This document shows, one piece after another, positions 35,908-44,503 of a stretch of 64,000 nucleotides of DNA (position 1 is its first letter; each line of letters opens with the position of its first letter). This DNA is from Aureimonas psammosilenae (GTDB lineage: Bacteria > Pseudomonadota > Alphaproteobacteria > Rhizobiales > Rhizobiaceae). Below the pieces are notes generated by a model, which was not told the origin of the DNA, made no database searches, and saw only the letters and a program-made list of their open reading frames with translations. The position numbers and the translations under genes were made by a program. The stretch spans positions 1-64,000 of the forward strand of contig NZ_WEZG01000008.1 in assembly GCF_009176975.1 (NCBI RefSeq), in the 5' to 3' direction.

Positions 35908-36546
35908 TCAGGCGGCGGCGCGACGCCATCCGACCGCCAGGGCACCGGCGCCGATCATGAGCGAGCCGCCGATGCGGTTGATCGCCCGTTGCACGCCCGG
36001 CTTGCGGATCGACTTGCGAGCCATGGTGGCGAGAACGCCGTAGAGCGCGGCGTTGATCGTCGCGAGCACCAGGAACGTCACCTCGAAGACGATCATCTGA
36101 CCAAGAACGGGACGCGAGGTGTCGAGGAACTGCGGCAGGAAGGCGACGAAGAAGATGATGCTCTTCGGGTTCAACGCCGTCACGACATAGGTATGAAGGA
36201 AGATGCGGAAGGGCCGTTCCTTCGGCGCATCCATCGCCGCCTCGTCGATTGCTCCAACCCGGACCGGAGCGCGCCAGAGCTTGATGCCGAGATAGATGAG
36301 ATAGGCGGCGCCGATCCACTTCAGGCTGGTGAACAGCGTGGCCGAGGCGGCAAGAAGGGCGCCGAGGCCGAGCATGGATGCCGTCATCGCGGTGAAATCA
36401 CCGAGCGCCACCCCGGCGACGGTCGCACTGGCCGCCTTTCGGCCGTGACCGAGGGCATAGGAGATGACCAGAAGGACCGTCGGCCCCGGGATCGCGAGAA
36501 GCACCGCCGAGGCTGCGACGAAGGCTAACCAATGCTCGACTGACAT
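35908..36546 (-). CDS. LysE/RhtB family amino-acid exporter
   Basis: A 212-residue membrane protein from the ATG at 36546 (GGAGAG 7 bases upstream). Six predicted helices; the N-terminus SVEHWLAFVAASAVLLAIPGPTVLLVISYALGHGR carries the family PGP motif and GR turn. LNPKSIIFFVAFLPQF is the second hallmark. It should export an amino acid such as threonine, homoserine or a metabolite analogue. It faces away from the GntR regulator at 36906 across a 359-base gap, so the regulator may control it, but that is not shown. Confidence 0.9.
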   Translation of the reverse strand: MSVEHWLAFVAASAVLLAIPGPTVLLVISYALGHGRKAASATVAGVALGDFTAMTASMLGLGALLAASATLFTSLKWIGAAYLIYLGIKLWRAPVRVGAIDEAAMDAPKERPFRIFLHTYVVTALNPKSIIFFVAFLPQFLDTSRPVLGQMIVFEVTFLVLATINAALYGVLATMARKSIRKPGVQRAINRIGGSLMIGAGALAVGWRRAAA

Positions 36547-36905
36547 GAAGGCTCTCCAGATGGGGAACCGAAGCAATCCATCGGATCGAAGCGAGCGCAA
36601 GCCCTTTTGCCGACCACTGTTGAGCGTCGGGCTTCGGGCGAGCTTGGAAAGAATGCTCGTCAGCCGCAGCGAGCCGAGATCTGTCGGGTGCGACTCCGGC
36701 AATCTGATCTTCATACGAGTGCCGATTGCGGATCGGTTGTCTTGGCGCACTCATGATACCCCCTGTGAATGAAGACGCCGAAACTGTATGCGATTTATTG
36801 GCGAAATGAATACAGGGTGATGCCGCAAATTGCTTTGAGCCTATGCTCCCGAAGCTGCTATTGGGCCTTTAGGCAAAGAGGCTTCGAAGGAGGCGACAAC
36901 CGCGC
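36547..36905. other. 359-base divergent gap between LysE and GntR genes
   Basis: No gene is supported. It should contain promoters in both directions. An inverted repeat CTGTAT (36784-36789) … ATACAG (36810-36815) with a 20-base spacer is the clearest element; TGTAT/ATACA half-sites are common in operators of FCD-type GntR proteins. The section from about 36740 to 36880 is more AT-rich than the flanking genes. Confidence 0.5.
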
Positions 36906-37658
36906 ATGGACGCATCCGACCGCGCATCGATCATCTGCCGCGCCATCCGGCGCGCCATTCTCGAACAGGCTCTCGCGCCGGGCGACAAGCTGCCGGAAGA
37001 TACGCTGGGCGAGCGCTTCGGCGTCAGCCGCACCATCGCCCGGCACGCGCTCGGCCAACTGGCGTCGGAAGGGCTGGTGGAGCTTCGCCGCAACCGGATC
37101 GCCCTTGTCGCGACGCCCTCCTTCGAGGAAGCGCGGGACGAGTTCGATATCCGCCGTGAACTGGAGCGGCTGGTGGTGCGCGCCCTTTGCGGGCGGCTGA
37201 CGCCGGAGCAGATCGCGGATCTGAGCGCCCATGTCACGGAAGAGGAACACGCGCGCGGCGGCCCCGAAGCCAATTCCATCCGCTTGGCGACCGAGTTCCA
37301 CGTGCGGCTGGCCGAGATGACGGGCAAGCCGACGCTGACCCGCTATGTCCGCGAGATCGCCTACCGATCGAGCCTGTCGCTCGCGACCTTCGGCCGGCCG
37401 CATTCGCCCGATTGCGCCGTATCCGAGCATCGGGGCGTGATCGAAGCCCTTGCCGTCGGCGACGCGCAGAAGGCCGCCGACCTCATGGCCGATCATCTCG
37501 ATCAGGTCGCGGCCCGCGCCTTCCTGAAGACGCCCCCGACACGCGGCGACCTGATGGACGTCCTCGCCCCTTACGCGGTCGGCGAGCAACCGGAACCCAA
37601 AGCGCGCCCATCGCGCACGCAGTCTGCCTCCAAAAACCGCAAGGAGGCGTCCGACTGA
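36906..37658 (+). CDS. GntR family regulator, FCD subfamily
   Basis: A 250-residue regulator: winged HTH at about residues 5-70 (ICRAIRRAILEQALAPGDKLPEDTLGERFGVSRTIARHAL), FCD effector domain at about 78-215 with metal-site pattern EFHVRLAEMTG and SEHRGVIEAL, then a basic tail ending KNRKEASD. It heads a set of genes for a polar amino-acid binding protein, a permease, a class V PLP enzyme and a hydantoinase-like enzyme, and probably controls them. The 140-base gap after it contains a short dyad TGCAC-N6-GTGCA. Confidence 0.9.
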   Translation: MDASDRASIICRAIRRAILEQALAPGDKLPEDTLGERFGVSRTIARHALGQLASEGLVELRRNRIALVATPSFEEARDEFDIRRELERLVVRALCGRLTPEQIADLSAHVTEEEHARGGPEANSIRLATEFHVRLAEMTGKPTLTRYVREIAYRSSLSLATFGRPHSPDCAVSEHRGVIEALAVGDAQKAADLMADHLDQVAARAFLKTPPTRGDLMDVLAPYAVGEQPEPKARPSRTQSASKNRKEASD

Positions 37659-37798
37659 AATTTTCGCTTGCGCACCGATCAAATTTCCATGCAGTCTGCA
37701 CATGAAAGTGCATGCAGGATTTTTGGTCAATCGTTGAGCATCACGTCCCTTGATGAGGGTTGATGCTCCGGCGCGGGATGCGCAAGAAGGAGAAGGTC

Positions 37799-38584
37799 AT
37801 GATCGCCAAGACATTCGCTGCCCTCGCGCTGGCCGCTGTCGCCCTGGCCAGTCCCGCATCCGCCAAGACGCTGAATGTCGGCGCCAATGTCGGCAACGTG
37901 CCGTGGGAGTTCCAGGACGAGAAGGGCGACACGGTCGGCTTCGAGATCGATCTCGTCAACGAAGTCGCCAAGCGAATCGGCTACGAGGGGGTGAGCGTCG
38001 AGAACATTCCCTTCAACGGATTGTTTTCCGCCGTCCAGTCCGGCCGCATCGACGCCGCGATCTCCTCGATCACCATTACAAAGAAGCGGCTGGAATCGGT
38101 GTCCTTCGCCCAGCCCTATTACGACAGCGACCAGTCCCTGTCGGTTCTGAAGTCTTCCGGCATCGAGGGGCTCAAGGGCTTGAAGGACAAGACGGTCGGC
38201 GTCGATACCGGCTCCACCGGCGACATCTGGGCGACCGAGCACCAGAAGGAATACGGCATCGCCGATATCCGCCGCTTCGAAGGCTTGTCGCCTGCCATGC
38301 TCGATCTCGGCAATGGCGGCATCGACGGCTACATCTCCGATATCCCGGCCGTCGCTTATTACATCAAGGACAAGCCGCAATACGCGGTGGTGGAGCGCAT
38401 CAAGACGGGCGAGCAATATTCGATCATGTTCGCCAAGGATTCGCCGCTTGCCACCGAAGCGACGAAGGCCCTGTCCGCGATGAAGAAGGAAGGCGTCGTC
38501 CAGAAGCTCCACGCCAAGTGGTTCGGCACGGAACCCGATGCCGGAACCTCCACGGCGGCCGACGCCGCCATGCCGAAGCCCTAA
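37799..38584 (+). CDS. Polar amino-acid ABC binding protein
   Basis: A 261-residue family 3 binding protein from the ATG at 37799 (AAGGAGAAGG just upstream; several earlier in-frame ATGs lack this). Signal peptide MIAKTFAALALAAVALASPA, then KTLNVGANVGNVPWEFQDEKGDTVGFEIDLVNEVAK, the family signature, and AISSITITKKRLESVSFAQPYY. The ligand is probably an amino acid or close analogue (carbamoyl or cyclic derivative, judging from the hydantoinase-like gene downstream). A hairpin lies directly after it. Confidence 0.92.
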   Translation: MIAKTFAALALAAVALASPASAKTLNVGANVGNVPWEFQDEKGDTVGFEIDLVNEVAKRIGYEGVSVENIPFNGLFSAVQSGRIDAAISSITITKKRLESVSFAQPYYDSDQSLSVLKSSGIEGLKGLKDKTVGVDTGSTGDIWATEHQKEYGIADIRRFEGLSPAMLDLGNGGIDGYISDIPAVAYYIKDKPQYAVVERIKTGEQYSIMFAKDSPLATEATKALSAMKKEGVVQKLHAKWFGTEPDAGTSTAADAAMPKP

Positions 38585-38594
38585 TCATCCCGCC

Positions 38595-38619
38595 CGCCGC
38601 CGGTTTCCCGCCGGCGGCG
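38595..38619 (+). promoter_or_regulatory. Intra-operon hairpin after amino-acid binding protein
   Basis: A perfect 9-bp stem, CGCCGCCGG / CCGGCGGCG with loop TTTCCCG, begins 10 bases after the stop. It is expected to raise the relative level of binding protein mRNA compared with the permease that follows. Confidence 0.55.
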
Positions 38620-38639
38620 CCCTTGGAAGACGGATCGGC

Positions 38640-39314
38640 ATGGGCATCGTTCAAACCTTCTTCAACGTCGACGTCCTTCTTCGCTACTATCCCCTGCTGC
38701 TGCAGGGGCTGGGGCGAACGGTGCTGCTCGGGGTCCTGTCGATCCTCCTCGGCCTCCTCGGCGGGCTTCTCCTGGCGCTGGTGCGGCTTTACGCGACGAA
38801 GCCGTTCCGCATCCTCGCCATCGCTTATATCGACGTGTTCCGGGCGCTTCCGGTGCTCGTATGGCTCGTGGTCGTTTATTACGCCCTGCCGTTTCTCGGG
38901 GTCCGCTTCTCGCCCTTCGTGGCCGCCGTCTTTTCCTTGTCCACGGTTTCTGCGGCCTATGCGGCAGAAATCTTCCGCGCCGGCATCGAGGCGATCCCGC
39001 GCGGCCAGTTCGAAGCAGCAGATGCCCTCGGCCTTCATGCCTATCGCCGCATGCGCCATGTGGTCCTGCCCCAGGCGGTGCGGATCGTCATACCGCCGCT
39101 CACCAACAATTCGATCAACGTCATGAAGGATACGGCGCTCGCTTCCGTCGTGGCGCTGCCGGACCTCCTGAAGCAGGCGACGCAGGCGCAGGCGCTTGCC
39201 GCCAACCCGACGCCGCTGATCGGCGCGGCCGTGATCTACCTACTTCTGCTTCTGCCGATGGTGCGCCTCGTCGCGCGCTACGAAACCCGTCACGCGCGCC
39301 GCACGGCGCGCTGA
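38640..39314 (+). CDS. Polar amino-acid ABC permease (HisM/GlnP type)
   Basis: A 224-residue permease from the ATG at 38640 (GGAAGA upstream), with about five helices. The family motif RALPVLVWLVVVYYALPF and the EAA-like loop GQFEAADALGLHAYRRMRHVVLPQAVR are present. It pairs with the binding protein at 37799-38584. No ATPase gene of this family lies in the operon or in the window, so the transporter must borrow one encoded elsewhere. Confidence 0.92.
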   Translation: MGIVQTFFNVDVLLRYYPLLLQGLGRTVLLGVLSILLGLLGGLLLALVRLYATKPFRILAIAYIDVFRALPVLVWLVVVYYALPFLGVRFSPFVAAVFSLSTVSAAYAAEIFRAGIEAIPRGQFEAADALGLHAYRRMRHVVLPQAVRIVIPPLTNNSINVMKDTALASVVALPDLLKQATQAQALAANPTPLIGAAVIYLLLLLPMVRLVARYETRHARRTAR

Positions 39315-39342
39315 CGACGCTCACCTCACGAAAGCTTGCCCG

Positions 39343-40560
39343 ATGCCCCTCGATCTCGATTTCGTCCGCTCGCAGTTTCCAGCCCTCGCCGGTGAATGGG
39401 CCTATATGGACAATGCCGGCGGCTCTCAGGTGCTGCGGCGGGTGGCCGATCGCGTGTCGGACTACCTCCTGACATCCAACGTCCAGACCGGCGCGAGCTA
39501 CGCCCCGAGCCAGCGTTCGCTGCAGCGGGTGTCGCAAACGCGCGACGCCTTCGCCCGCTTCATGAACTGCGATCCCGGCGAGGTCTTGGAAGGGCCGAAC
39601 ACCACCATTCTCCTGCGCTTCCTGTCCGAGGCGATGACGGGGCGATTGCAGCCCGGCGACGAGATCATCCTGACGAATATCGACCATGAGGCCAATATCG
39701 GCCCGTGGCTGCGCCACGAAGCGCGGGGCGTCACGATCAAGTGGTGGCGCTGCGACCCCGAGACTTTCGAACTCGACCTCGACGACCTGCGCATCTTGAT
39801 GACGGAGAGGACGAAGCTCGTCTGCGTGACGCACGCATCCAACATTCTCGGCACGATCAACCCGATCCCGGAGATCGCGAAGATCGTCCATTCGGTGGAT
39901 GCCGATCTCGTGGTGGATGCCGTTGCCTATGCGCCACACCGCGCGATCGACGTGAAGGGGCTCGGCGCGGACTACTACGTGTTCAGCGTCTACAAGGTCT
40001 TCGGGCCGCACCACGCGGTGATGTACGGGCGGCGGGATAAGCTCGAGGCGCTGGACAACATCTACCACTACTTCTTCGACAAAGCCCGCGTTCCCCACAA
40101 GCTGGAGCCCGGCAACATCAACTACGAAGCGGCTTGGGGCTCGATCGGCGCCGTCGATTATGTCGAGGAGCTTGGCCAGCGCGAAGGGGCGGCCGAAGGG
40201 CGCGCGGCGGTTGAGGCGGGCTTTGCCGCCATCGCGGAGCACGAGCGGACCTTGAGCGAACGGCTGATGGATTTCCTCCTGTCGCGCAACTCCGTTCGGG
40301 TGATCGGCCGCACATCCACGGCGGTGGAAGATCGCGTGTCTACCTTGTCCTTCACGGTCGGCGAGGAAAGCTCCAAGCGGATCGTGGAAGCAGTGGACGC
40401 TGCCAAGGTCGGCATCCGCTTCGGCGATTTCTACGCGCGCCGCATCGTGGAAGAGCATGGCTTGATGGCCCGCGACGGCGTCGTGCGCGTGTCGATGATC
40501 CACTACAACACGCTAGAGGAGGTCGATCGCCTGATCGCGGCGCTGGAGCCCAATCTGTGA
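39343..40560 (+). CDS. Class V PLP enzyme, cysteine desulfurase-like
   Basis: A 405-residue class V aminotransferase-fold protein. K218 in VFSVYKVFGPHHAVMYG is the PLP lysine, D192 in LVVDAVAYAPHR the ring-nitrogen Asp, and MDNAGGSQVLRRV the N-terminal substrate loop. It resembles the cysteine desulfurase-like subgroup lacking a clear mobile-loop catalytic Cys motif, so it may be a lyase or aminotransferase rather than a sulfur donor. Its stop overlaps the amidohydrolase start (GTGA), which suggests that both enzymes act on the same imported compound. Confidence 0.85.
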   Translation: MPLDLDFVRSQFPALAGEWAYMDNAGGSQVLRRVADRVSDYLLTSNVQTGASYAPSQRSLQRVSQTRDAFARFMNCDPGEVLEGPNTTILLRFLSEAMTGRLQPGDEIILTNIDHEANIGPWLRHEARGVTIKWWRCDPETFELDLDDLRILMTERTKLVCVTHASNILGTINPIPEIAKIVHSVDADLVVDAVAYAPHRAIDVKGLGADYYVFSVYKVFGPHHAVMYGRRDKLEALDNIYHYFFDKARVPHKLEPGNINYEAAWGSIGAVDYVEELGQREGAAEGRAAVEAGFAAIAEHERTLSERLMDFLLSRNSVRVIGRTSTAVEDRVSTLSFTVGEESSKRIVEAVDAAKVGIRFGDFYARRIVEEHGLMARDGVVRVSMIHYNTLEEVDRLIAALEPNL

Positions 40561-41969
40561 GCCTCGATCTCGTCATCCGTGGTGGGACGATCGCGACCGC
40601 GTCGGATGTCTTCCGGGCGGATGTCGGCATCCGCGATGGGCGCATCGTGCAGATCGGCGAAGGCTTGGGTCAGGCGAGCCAAGTGATCGACGCCACGGGC
40701 CGTCTCGTTCTGCCCGGCGGCATCGACAGCCATGTCCACATCGCGCAGCCGTCCGGCGACGGCATCCGCATGGCGGACGACTTCGAGTCCGGCACGCGCT
40801 CGGCCTTGTTCGGCGGCAACACGACGGTGCTGCCCTTCTGCCTGCAGGGCAAGGGGCAATCGCTGCGCGACGCGCTCCGAGGCTATCATGCCCTGGCGAC
40901 AGGCAACTGCTATACGGACGTGTCCTTCCACCTGATCGTTTCCGATCCGACGCCATCCGTGCTCGGCCAGGAACTGCCGGCGCTGGTGATGGACGGTTAT
41001 ACGTCCTTCAAGGTCTTCATGACCTATGAGGGCTTGCGCCTGAACGATGCCGAAATCCTCGCCACCATGGATACGGCGCGGCGCACCGGCGCGCTCGTGA
41101 TGGTTCATTGCGAGAACGAGGACGCCATCCGCTACCTGATCGGGCGGCACGAGGCGCAAGGCGATGTCGGCCCCCGCGCCCATGCCACGACCCGGCCCGT
41201 GGCGGCCGAGCGCGAGGCGACGCACCGCGCGGTGAGCCTTGCCGAGATCGTCGACGTGCCGGTGGTGATCGTCCACGTTTCCAACGGAGCGGCGCTCGGT
41301 GAAATCCGCGCGGCGCGCGGGCGGGGGCGAAAGGTCGTCGCCGAGACCTGCCCGCAATATCTGATGCTGACCGCCGCCGATCTCGACGGCATGGACTGGG
41401 AAGGCGCGAAGTTCGTGTGCTCGCCGCCGCCGCGAAACGCGGCGGAACAGGAAGCCTGCTGGACGGGTCTCGAGCAAGGCGACTTCGACCTCTTCTCCTC
41501 CGATCACTGCCCGTTCCGCTACGACGACCCGGCGGGCAAGCTCAACCCGAAGGGCCGAACCAGTTTCGCCCACGTGCCGAACGGCATTCCAGGCGTCGAA
41601 ACGCGCCTGCCGATCCTCTTCTCGGAAGGCGTGTCCAAGGGCCGGATCGGGTTGTCGCGCTTCGTCGCCCTGACGGCGACCAACCATGCCAGAATCTATG
41701 GCCTCGAGAAGAAGGGCTCCATCGCCGTCGGCATGGACGCCGATATCGCGATCTGGGACGCAGGTGCCAAGCGGACGATCGCTCATGCCGACCTCCATGA
41801 CGGCGCGGACTACAGCCCCTATGAAGGCATCGAGGTGACGGGCTGGCCCGAAACGGTGATCGTCGGCGGGCGGGTCATGGTGCGCGGCGGCGAGCTTGTC
41901 GGCGCGAAGGGCACGGGACGCTACGTGCCCCGCGCCTTGAGCAGTCTCGCAAGGCAAGCTGCCGTTTGA
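40557..41969 (+). CDS. Dihydropyrimidinase/D-hydantoinase-like amidohydrolase
   Basis: A 470-residue cyclic amidohydrolase with a GTG start overlapping the previous stop. Metal ligands: H59-V-H61, the carboxylated K152 in YTSFKVFMTYEG, then HCENED, VHVSNG and D in SSDHCPF. The sequence FMTYEG with the small substrate-gate loops is typical of hydantoinases and dihydropyrimidinases, which open cyclic ureides to N-carbamoyl amino acids. No N-carbamoylase is next to it. With the class V PLP enzyme it suggests degradation of an unusual cyclic or carbamoylated amino acid. Exact substrate unknown. Confidence 0.88.
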   Translation: MSLDLVIRGGTIATASDVFRADVGIRDGRIVQIGEGLGQASQVIDATGRLVLPGGIDSHVHIAQPSGDGIRMADDFESGTRSALFGGNTTVLPFCLQGKGQSLRDALRGYHALATGNCYTDVSFHLIVSDPTPSVLGQELPALVMDGYTSFKVFMTYEGLRLNDAEILATMDTARRTGALVMVHCENEDAIRYLIGRHEAQGDVGPRAHATTRPVAAEREATHRAVSLAEIVDVPVVIVHVSNGAALGEIRAARGRGRKVVAETCPQYLMLTAADLDGMDWEGAKFVCSPPPRNAAEQEACWTGLEQGDFDLFSSDHCPFRYDDPAGKLNPKGRTSFAHVPNGIPGVETRLPILFSEGVSKGRIGLSRFVALTATNHARIYGLEKKGSIAVGMDADIAIWDAGAKRTIAHADLHDGADYSPYEGIEVTGWPETVIVGGRVMVRGGELVGAKGTGRYVPRALSSLARQAAV

Positions 41970-41993
41970 TCATGTCCCACCGGCGACGCCGAG

Positions 41994-42010
41994 CCGCCGT
42001 GAGCTGGCGG
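41994..42010. terminator. Hairpin between two convergent operons
   Basis: CCGCC (41994-41998) and GGCGG (42006-42010) form a 5-bp stem with a 7-base loop in the 61-base space between the convergent amidohydrolase and HAD genes. A modest bidirectional terminator is plausible; there is no U-run. Confidence 0.3.
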
Positions 42011-42030
42011 TGGCATTCGGGAACGAGGGT

Positions 42031-42996
42031 TCAGATCGACGGGATCACCACATCGGGGACGATGCCCGAACGGGTGATCGCCTCGTCGGCGTTCGAGCCC
42101 GCGAGGATGCCGTGGCGCGTCACGAGGATCGTGCCGCAGCCGGCCGCCGCGCCGCCGAGGATATCGGTGTGGAGCGTGTCGCCCACCATCGCGATCCGGC
42201 CCGGCCCAAGGCGTTCGGCGGCGAGCTCGAAGGCCGCCGCGTAGGGCTTGCCGAAGAAATGCGGCCGGACCGTCGTGCGGTCCTGGATATCGTGGCACCA
42301 CCAGCCGGGCTCGAGCGTCAGGCCGTCTTCGCGCGGCGCGACGAGATCGGGATTGGCGACGACGAGTGGCCTGGGCCGCGCGGACAGTTCGGCGACGAGA
42401 CGGTCCTGCAGGCGCTCGTTCCAGCGCGCGGAGGACAGAAACATGAAGCCCTCGGCCGCCGACCAGGCCTCGTCGCGATCGAGCAGATCGAGGAGCCGCG
42501 CATCGGTGTCCTCGAAGCCGTCTCCCTCCGCCGAGATCGCCGCCCATGCGATGCCGGGCGCGAGCGCGTCGAGATGCCGGAAGGCGATGTCACGGCTCGA
42601 CACCACTTCCCCGCGCCGCACGTCGAGGCCCATGCGGCGATATTTGGCGAGCGCCGCCTCGCCCGTGTAGCTCGCCGCGTTGGTGAGGACGCAGAAGGGC
42701 TTGCCCATTGCCCGAAGGGCCGAAAGGCACTGCGCGGCGCCCGGAATCGCCGTATCCCCGACATTCAGGACGCCAAAGGAGTCGAACAGATAGGCATCGA
42801 AGCGCTCGGCCGTGTCGAGAAGGTTCTCCATCCGGACGGGCGGACCCCGGTCCGGCATCGCGGGAAGGCGCTCGCGAATGGCCTCGTAGCGCGCAAAGGC
42901 ATGTTTCAGCGTCGTGGTCTGGGGCGCCACGGAAACGCCGGTCTCCTCGCGCAGGGCCTCGGGCGGGACCGGCGGAACGGTGCTAGGCGACGTCAT
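42031..42996 (-). CDS. HAD-superfamily class IIA phosphatase (AraL/NagD-like)
   Basis: About 321 residues from the ATG at 42996, overlapping the kinase stop by 14 bases. HAD motif I is FDSFGVLN (nucleophile Asp, but Phe where most members have the second Asp), motif II in VLTNAASYTG, Lys in FGKPYAAAF and motif IV GDTLHTDILGG. The altered motif I matches a HAD IIA subgroup with D-x-W/F-G-V, in which general acid catalysis must differ. It is last in the island operon, next to an AraM-like dehydrogenase and an FGGY kinase; Bacillus araL and araM are neighbours in the same way. It probably dephosphorylates dead-end sugar phosphates. Confidence 0.83.
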   Translation of the reverse strand: MTSPSTVPPVPPEALREETGVSVAPQTTTLKHAFARYEAIRERLPAMPDRGPPVRMENLLDTAERFDAYLFDSFGVLNVGDTAIPGAAQCLSALRAMGKPFCVLTNAASYTGEAALAKYRRMGLDVRRGEVVSSRDIAFRHLDALAPGIAWAAISAEGDGFEDTDARLLDLLDRDEAWSAAEGFMFLSSARWNERLQDRLVAELSARPRPLVVANPDLVAPREDGLTLEPGWWCHDIQDRTTVRPHFFGKPYAAAFELAAERLGPGRIAMVGDTLHTDILGGAAAGCGTILVTRHGILAGSNADEAITRSGIVPDVVIPSI

Positions 42997-44503
42997 GCGC
43001 GATGTCCTGAAGTTTCGCGAACTCCTCGCGCAGCGAGGGGTAGATATTCTTGTAGACGTCGTAGAAGCGGTCGTAGCGGCTCGCATTCGCCTCGTCGGGC
43101 AGGTAAACGCGCCCGCTACCGCTCATGGACGACACCGCTTCCTCGACGCTGTCGAAGAGCTTGGCGGCGCTGGCCGCCAGCATGGCCGCGCCGAGGCAGG
43201 TGGCTTCCGGCTCGCAGGCGACCTCCACCGGGCGGCGCAGCACATCGGCGAGGATCTGGCACCAGAGCTGGCTGCGCGTTCCGCCCCCCATCACCAGGAA
43301 ACGGTCGGCGGTGAGGCCCGTGACGCTTTCGGCCCCCGTGCTGGACAGCCTTTGCTCCATGGCGAGGCCCTCCAACATCGCGCGATAGAAATGGGCTTTG
43401 CCGTGCCGGCTCGACAGGCCGAACAGGACGCCGCGCGCCTGGCTGTCCCAGTAGGGGGTGAGAACGCCCGTCAGATAGGGCAGCGCCAGCAATCCTTCGG
43501 AGCCGACCGGCAGGTTGGCGGCCGCCGCTTCCAGGACCTGCTCCGGGGACAGGCCGAGCCCGAACGGGTCGCGTCCGACATCGGAAAAGCGATCCACGAA
43601 CCAGTTGATGTTGTAGGTGCCCCCGCCGAAGAAGGTCTCGATGAGGTAGGAGCCGGGCACGCCGCCGGCCATCACGCGGAAAGCGCGGTCGACCTTATAA
43701 GCGGCGCTGAAGGTGCCCGACACGATGCCGGTTCCGAGGTTCAGATAGGCTTGGCCCGGACGCGTGATGCCGACGCCGAGGCCCGCCGCCTGCCCGTCGC
43801 CGAGCCCCGCCACGACCGGCAGGCCGGGTCGAAGGCCGAGATCCGCCGCGACGTCGGCGCGCAGCGCCCCCACCACCTCGCCCGGCGCGCAGGTCTCGCC
43901 GAACTGCTCGCGCGACAGGCCGACCTCGCCGACGAGCCCGTCGTGGATCTGAAAGGAGCGCATGTCGAGGACGCCGAGCGGGTCGACGCTCGCATAGGAC
44001 GTCCGCCATTCGCCGGTCAGCCGCTGGACGAGATAGGTGTGGACGTCGGCGACACGATAAACACGGTCGAGAACGCGCGGCTCGTGCCGGCGCAGCCAGT
44101 GGAACTTGTACCAGCTCGTCGCCGTGTTGGGCGGCTTGCCGGTGATCTCGTGCACTTCGCGCGTGCCGAAGGTTTCCGCTTCCTCGGCCGCTCTCGTGTC
44201 GAGCCAGAGAATGGCGGGCCGAAGGGCCTGCCCGTCCTCGTTGAGGCACACGAAGGTTTCGCGCTGGTGGGTGATCGACAGGGCGGCGAGGCGCGAGGGA
44301 TCGATCTGCCGGCAGGCCTGACCGATCGCCTCGGACGTGGCGCGCCACCACTCCACGGGGTCCTGCTCGCCCCATCCGGGGCGCGGGGTGGAATGGCCGA
44401 AGGTCACCCGGCCCATGCTCAAGGACCGGCCCCGCCGGTCCCAGACCACGGCCTTGGCGGCAGTGGTGGAACAGTCGACGCCGAGAACGAGGTCGCCGGT
44501 CAT
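42983..44503 (-). CDS. FGGY family carbohydrate kinase (first of two in the island)
   Basis: A 506-residue kinase starting at the ATG that overlaps the upstream stop by 4 bases. N-terminal phosphate loop LVLGVDCSTTAAKAVVWD, SITHQRETFVCLNEDG, WLDTRAAEEAE, and the C-terminal FGGY signature region RFLVMGGGTRSQLWCQILADVL with GGG. The catalytic Asp is expected in VVAGLGDGQAAGLG. It resembles xylulokinase/glycerol-kinase-like members with unassigned substrate. It sits between an AraM-like dehydrogenase and an AraL-like phosphatase, so its substrate should be a sugar or polyol delivered by the RbsABC-type importer upstream. Confidence 0.9.
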   Translation of the reverse strand: MTGDLVLGVDCSTTAAKAVVWDRRGRSLSMGRVTFGHSTPRPGWGEQDPVEWWRATSEAIGQACRQIDPSRLAALSITHQRETFVCLNEDGQALRPAILWLDTRAAEEAETFGTREVHEITGKPPNTATSWYKFHWLRRHEPRVLDRVYRVADVHTYLVQRLTGEWRTSYASVDPLGVLDMRSFQIHDGLVGEVGLSREQFGETCAPGEVVGALRADVAADLGLRPGLPVVAGLGDGQAAGLGVGITRPGQAYLNLGTGIVSGTFSAAYKVDRAFRVMAGGVPGSYLIETFFGGGTYNINWFVDRFSDVGRDPFGLGLSPEQVLEAAAANLPVGSEGLLALPYLTGVLTPYWDSQARGVLFGLSSRHGKAHFYRAMLEGLAMEQRLSSTGAESVTGLTADRFLVMGGGTRSQLWCQILADVLRRPVEVACEPEATCLGAAMLAASAAKLFDSVEEAVSSMSGSGRVYLPDEANASRYDRFYDVYKNIYPSLREEFAKLQDIAHDVA

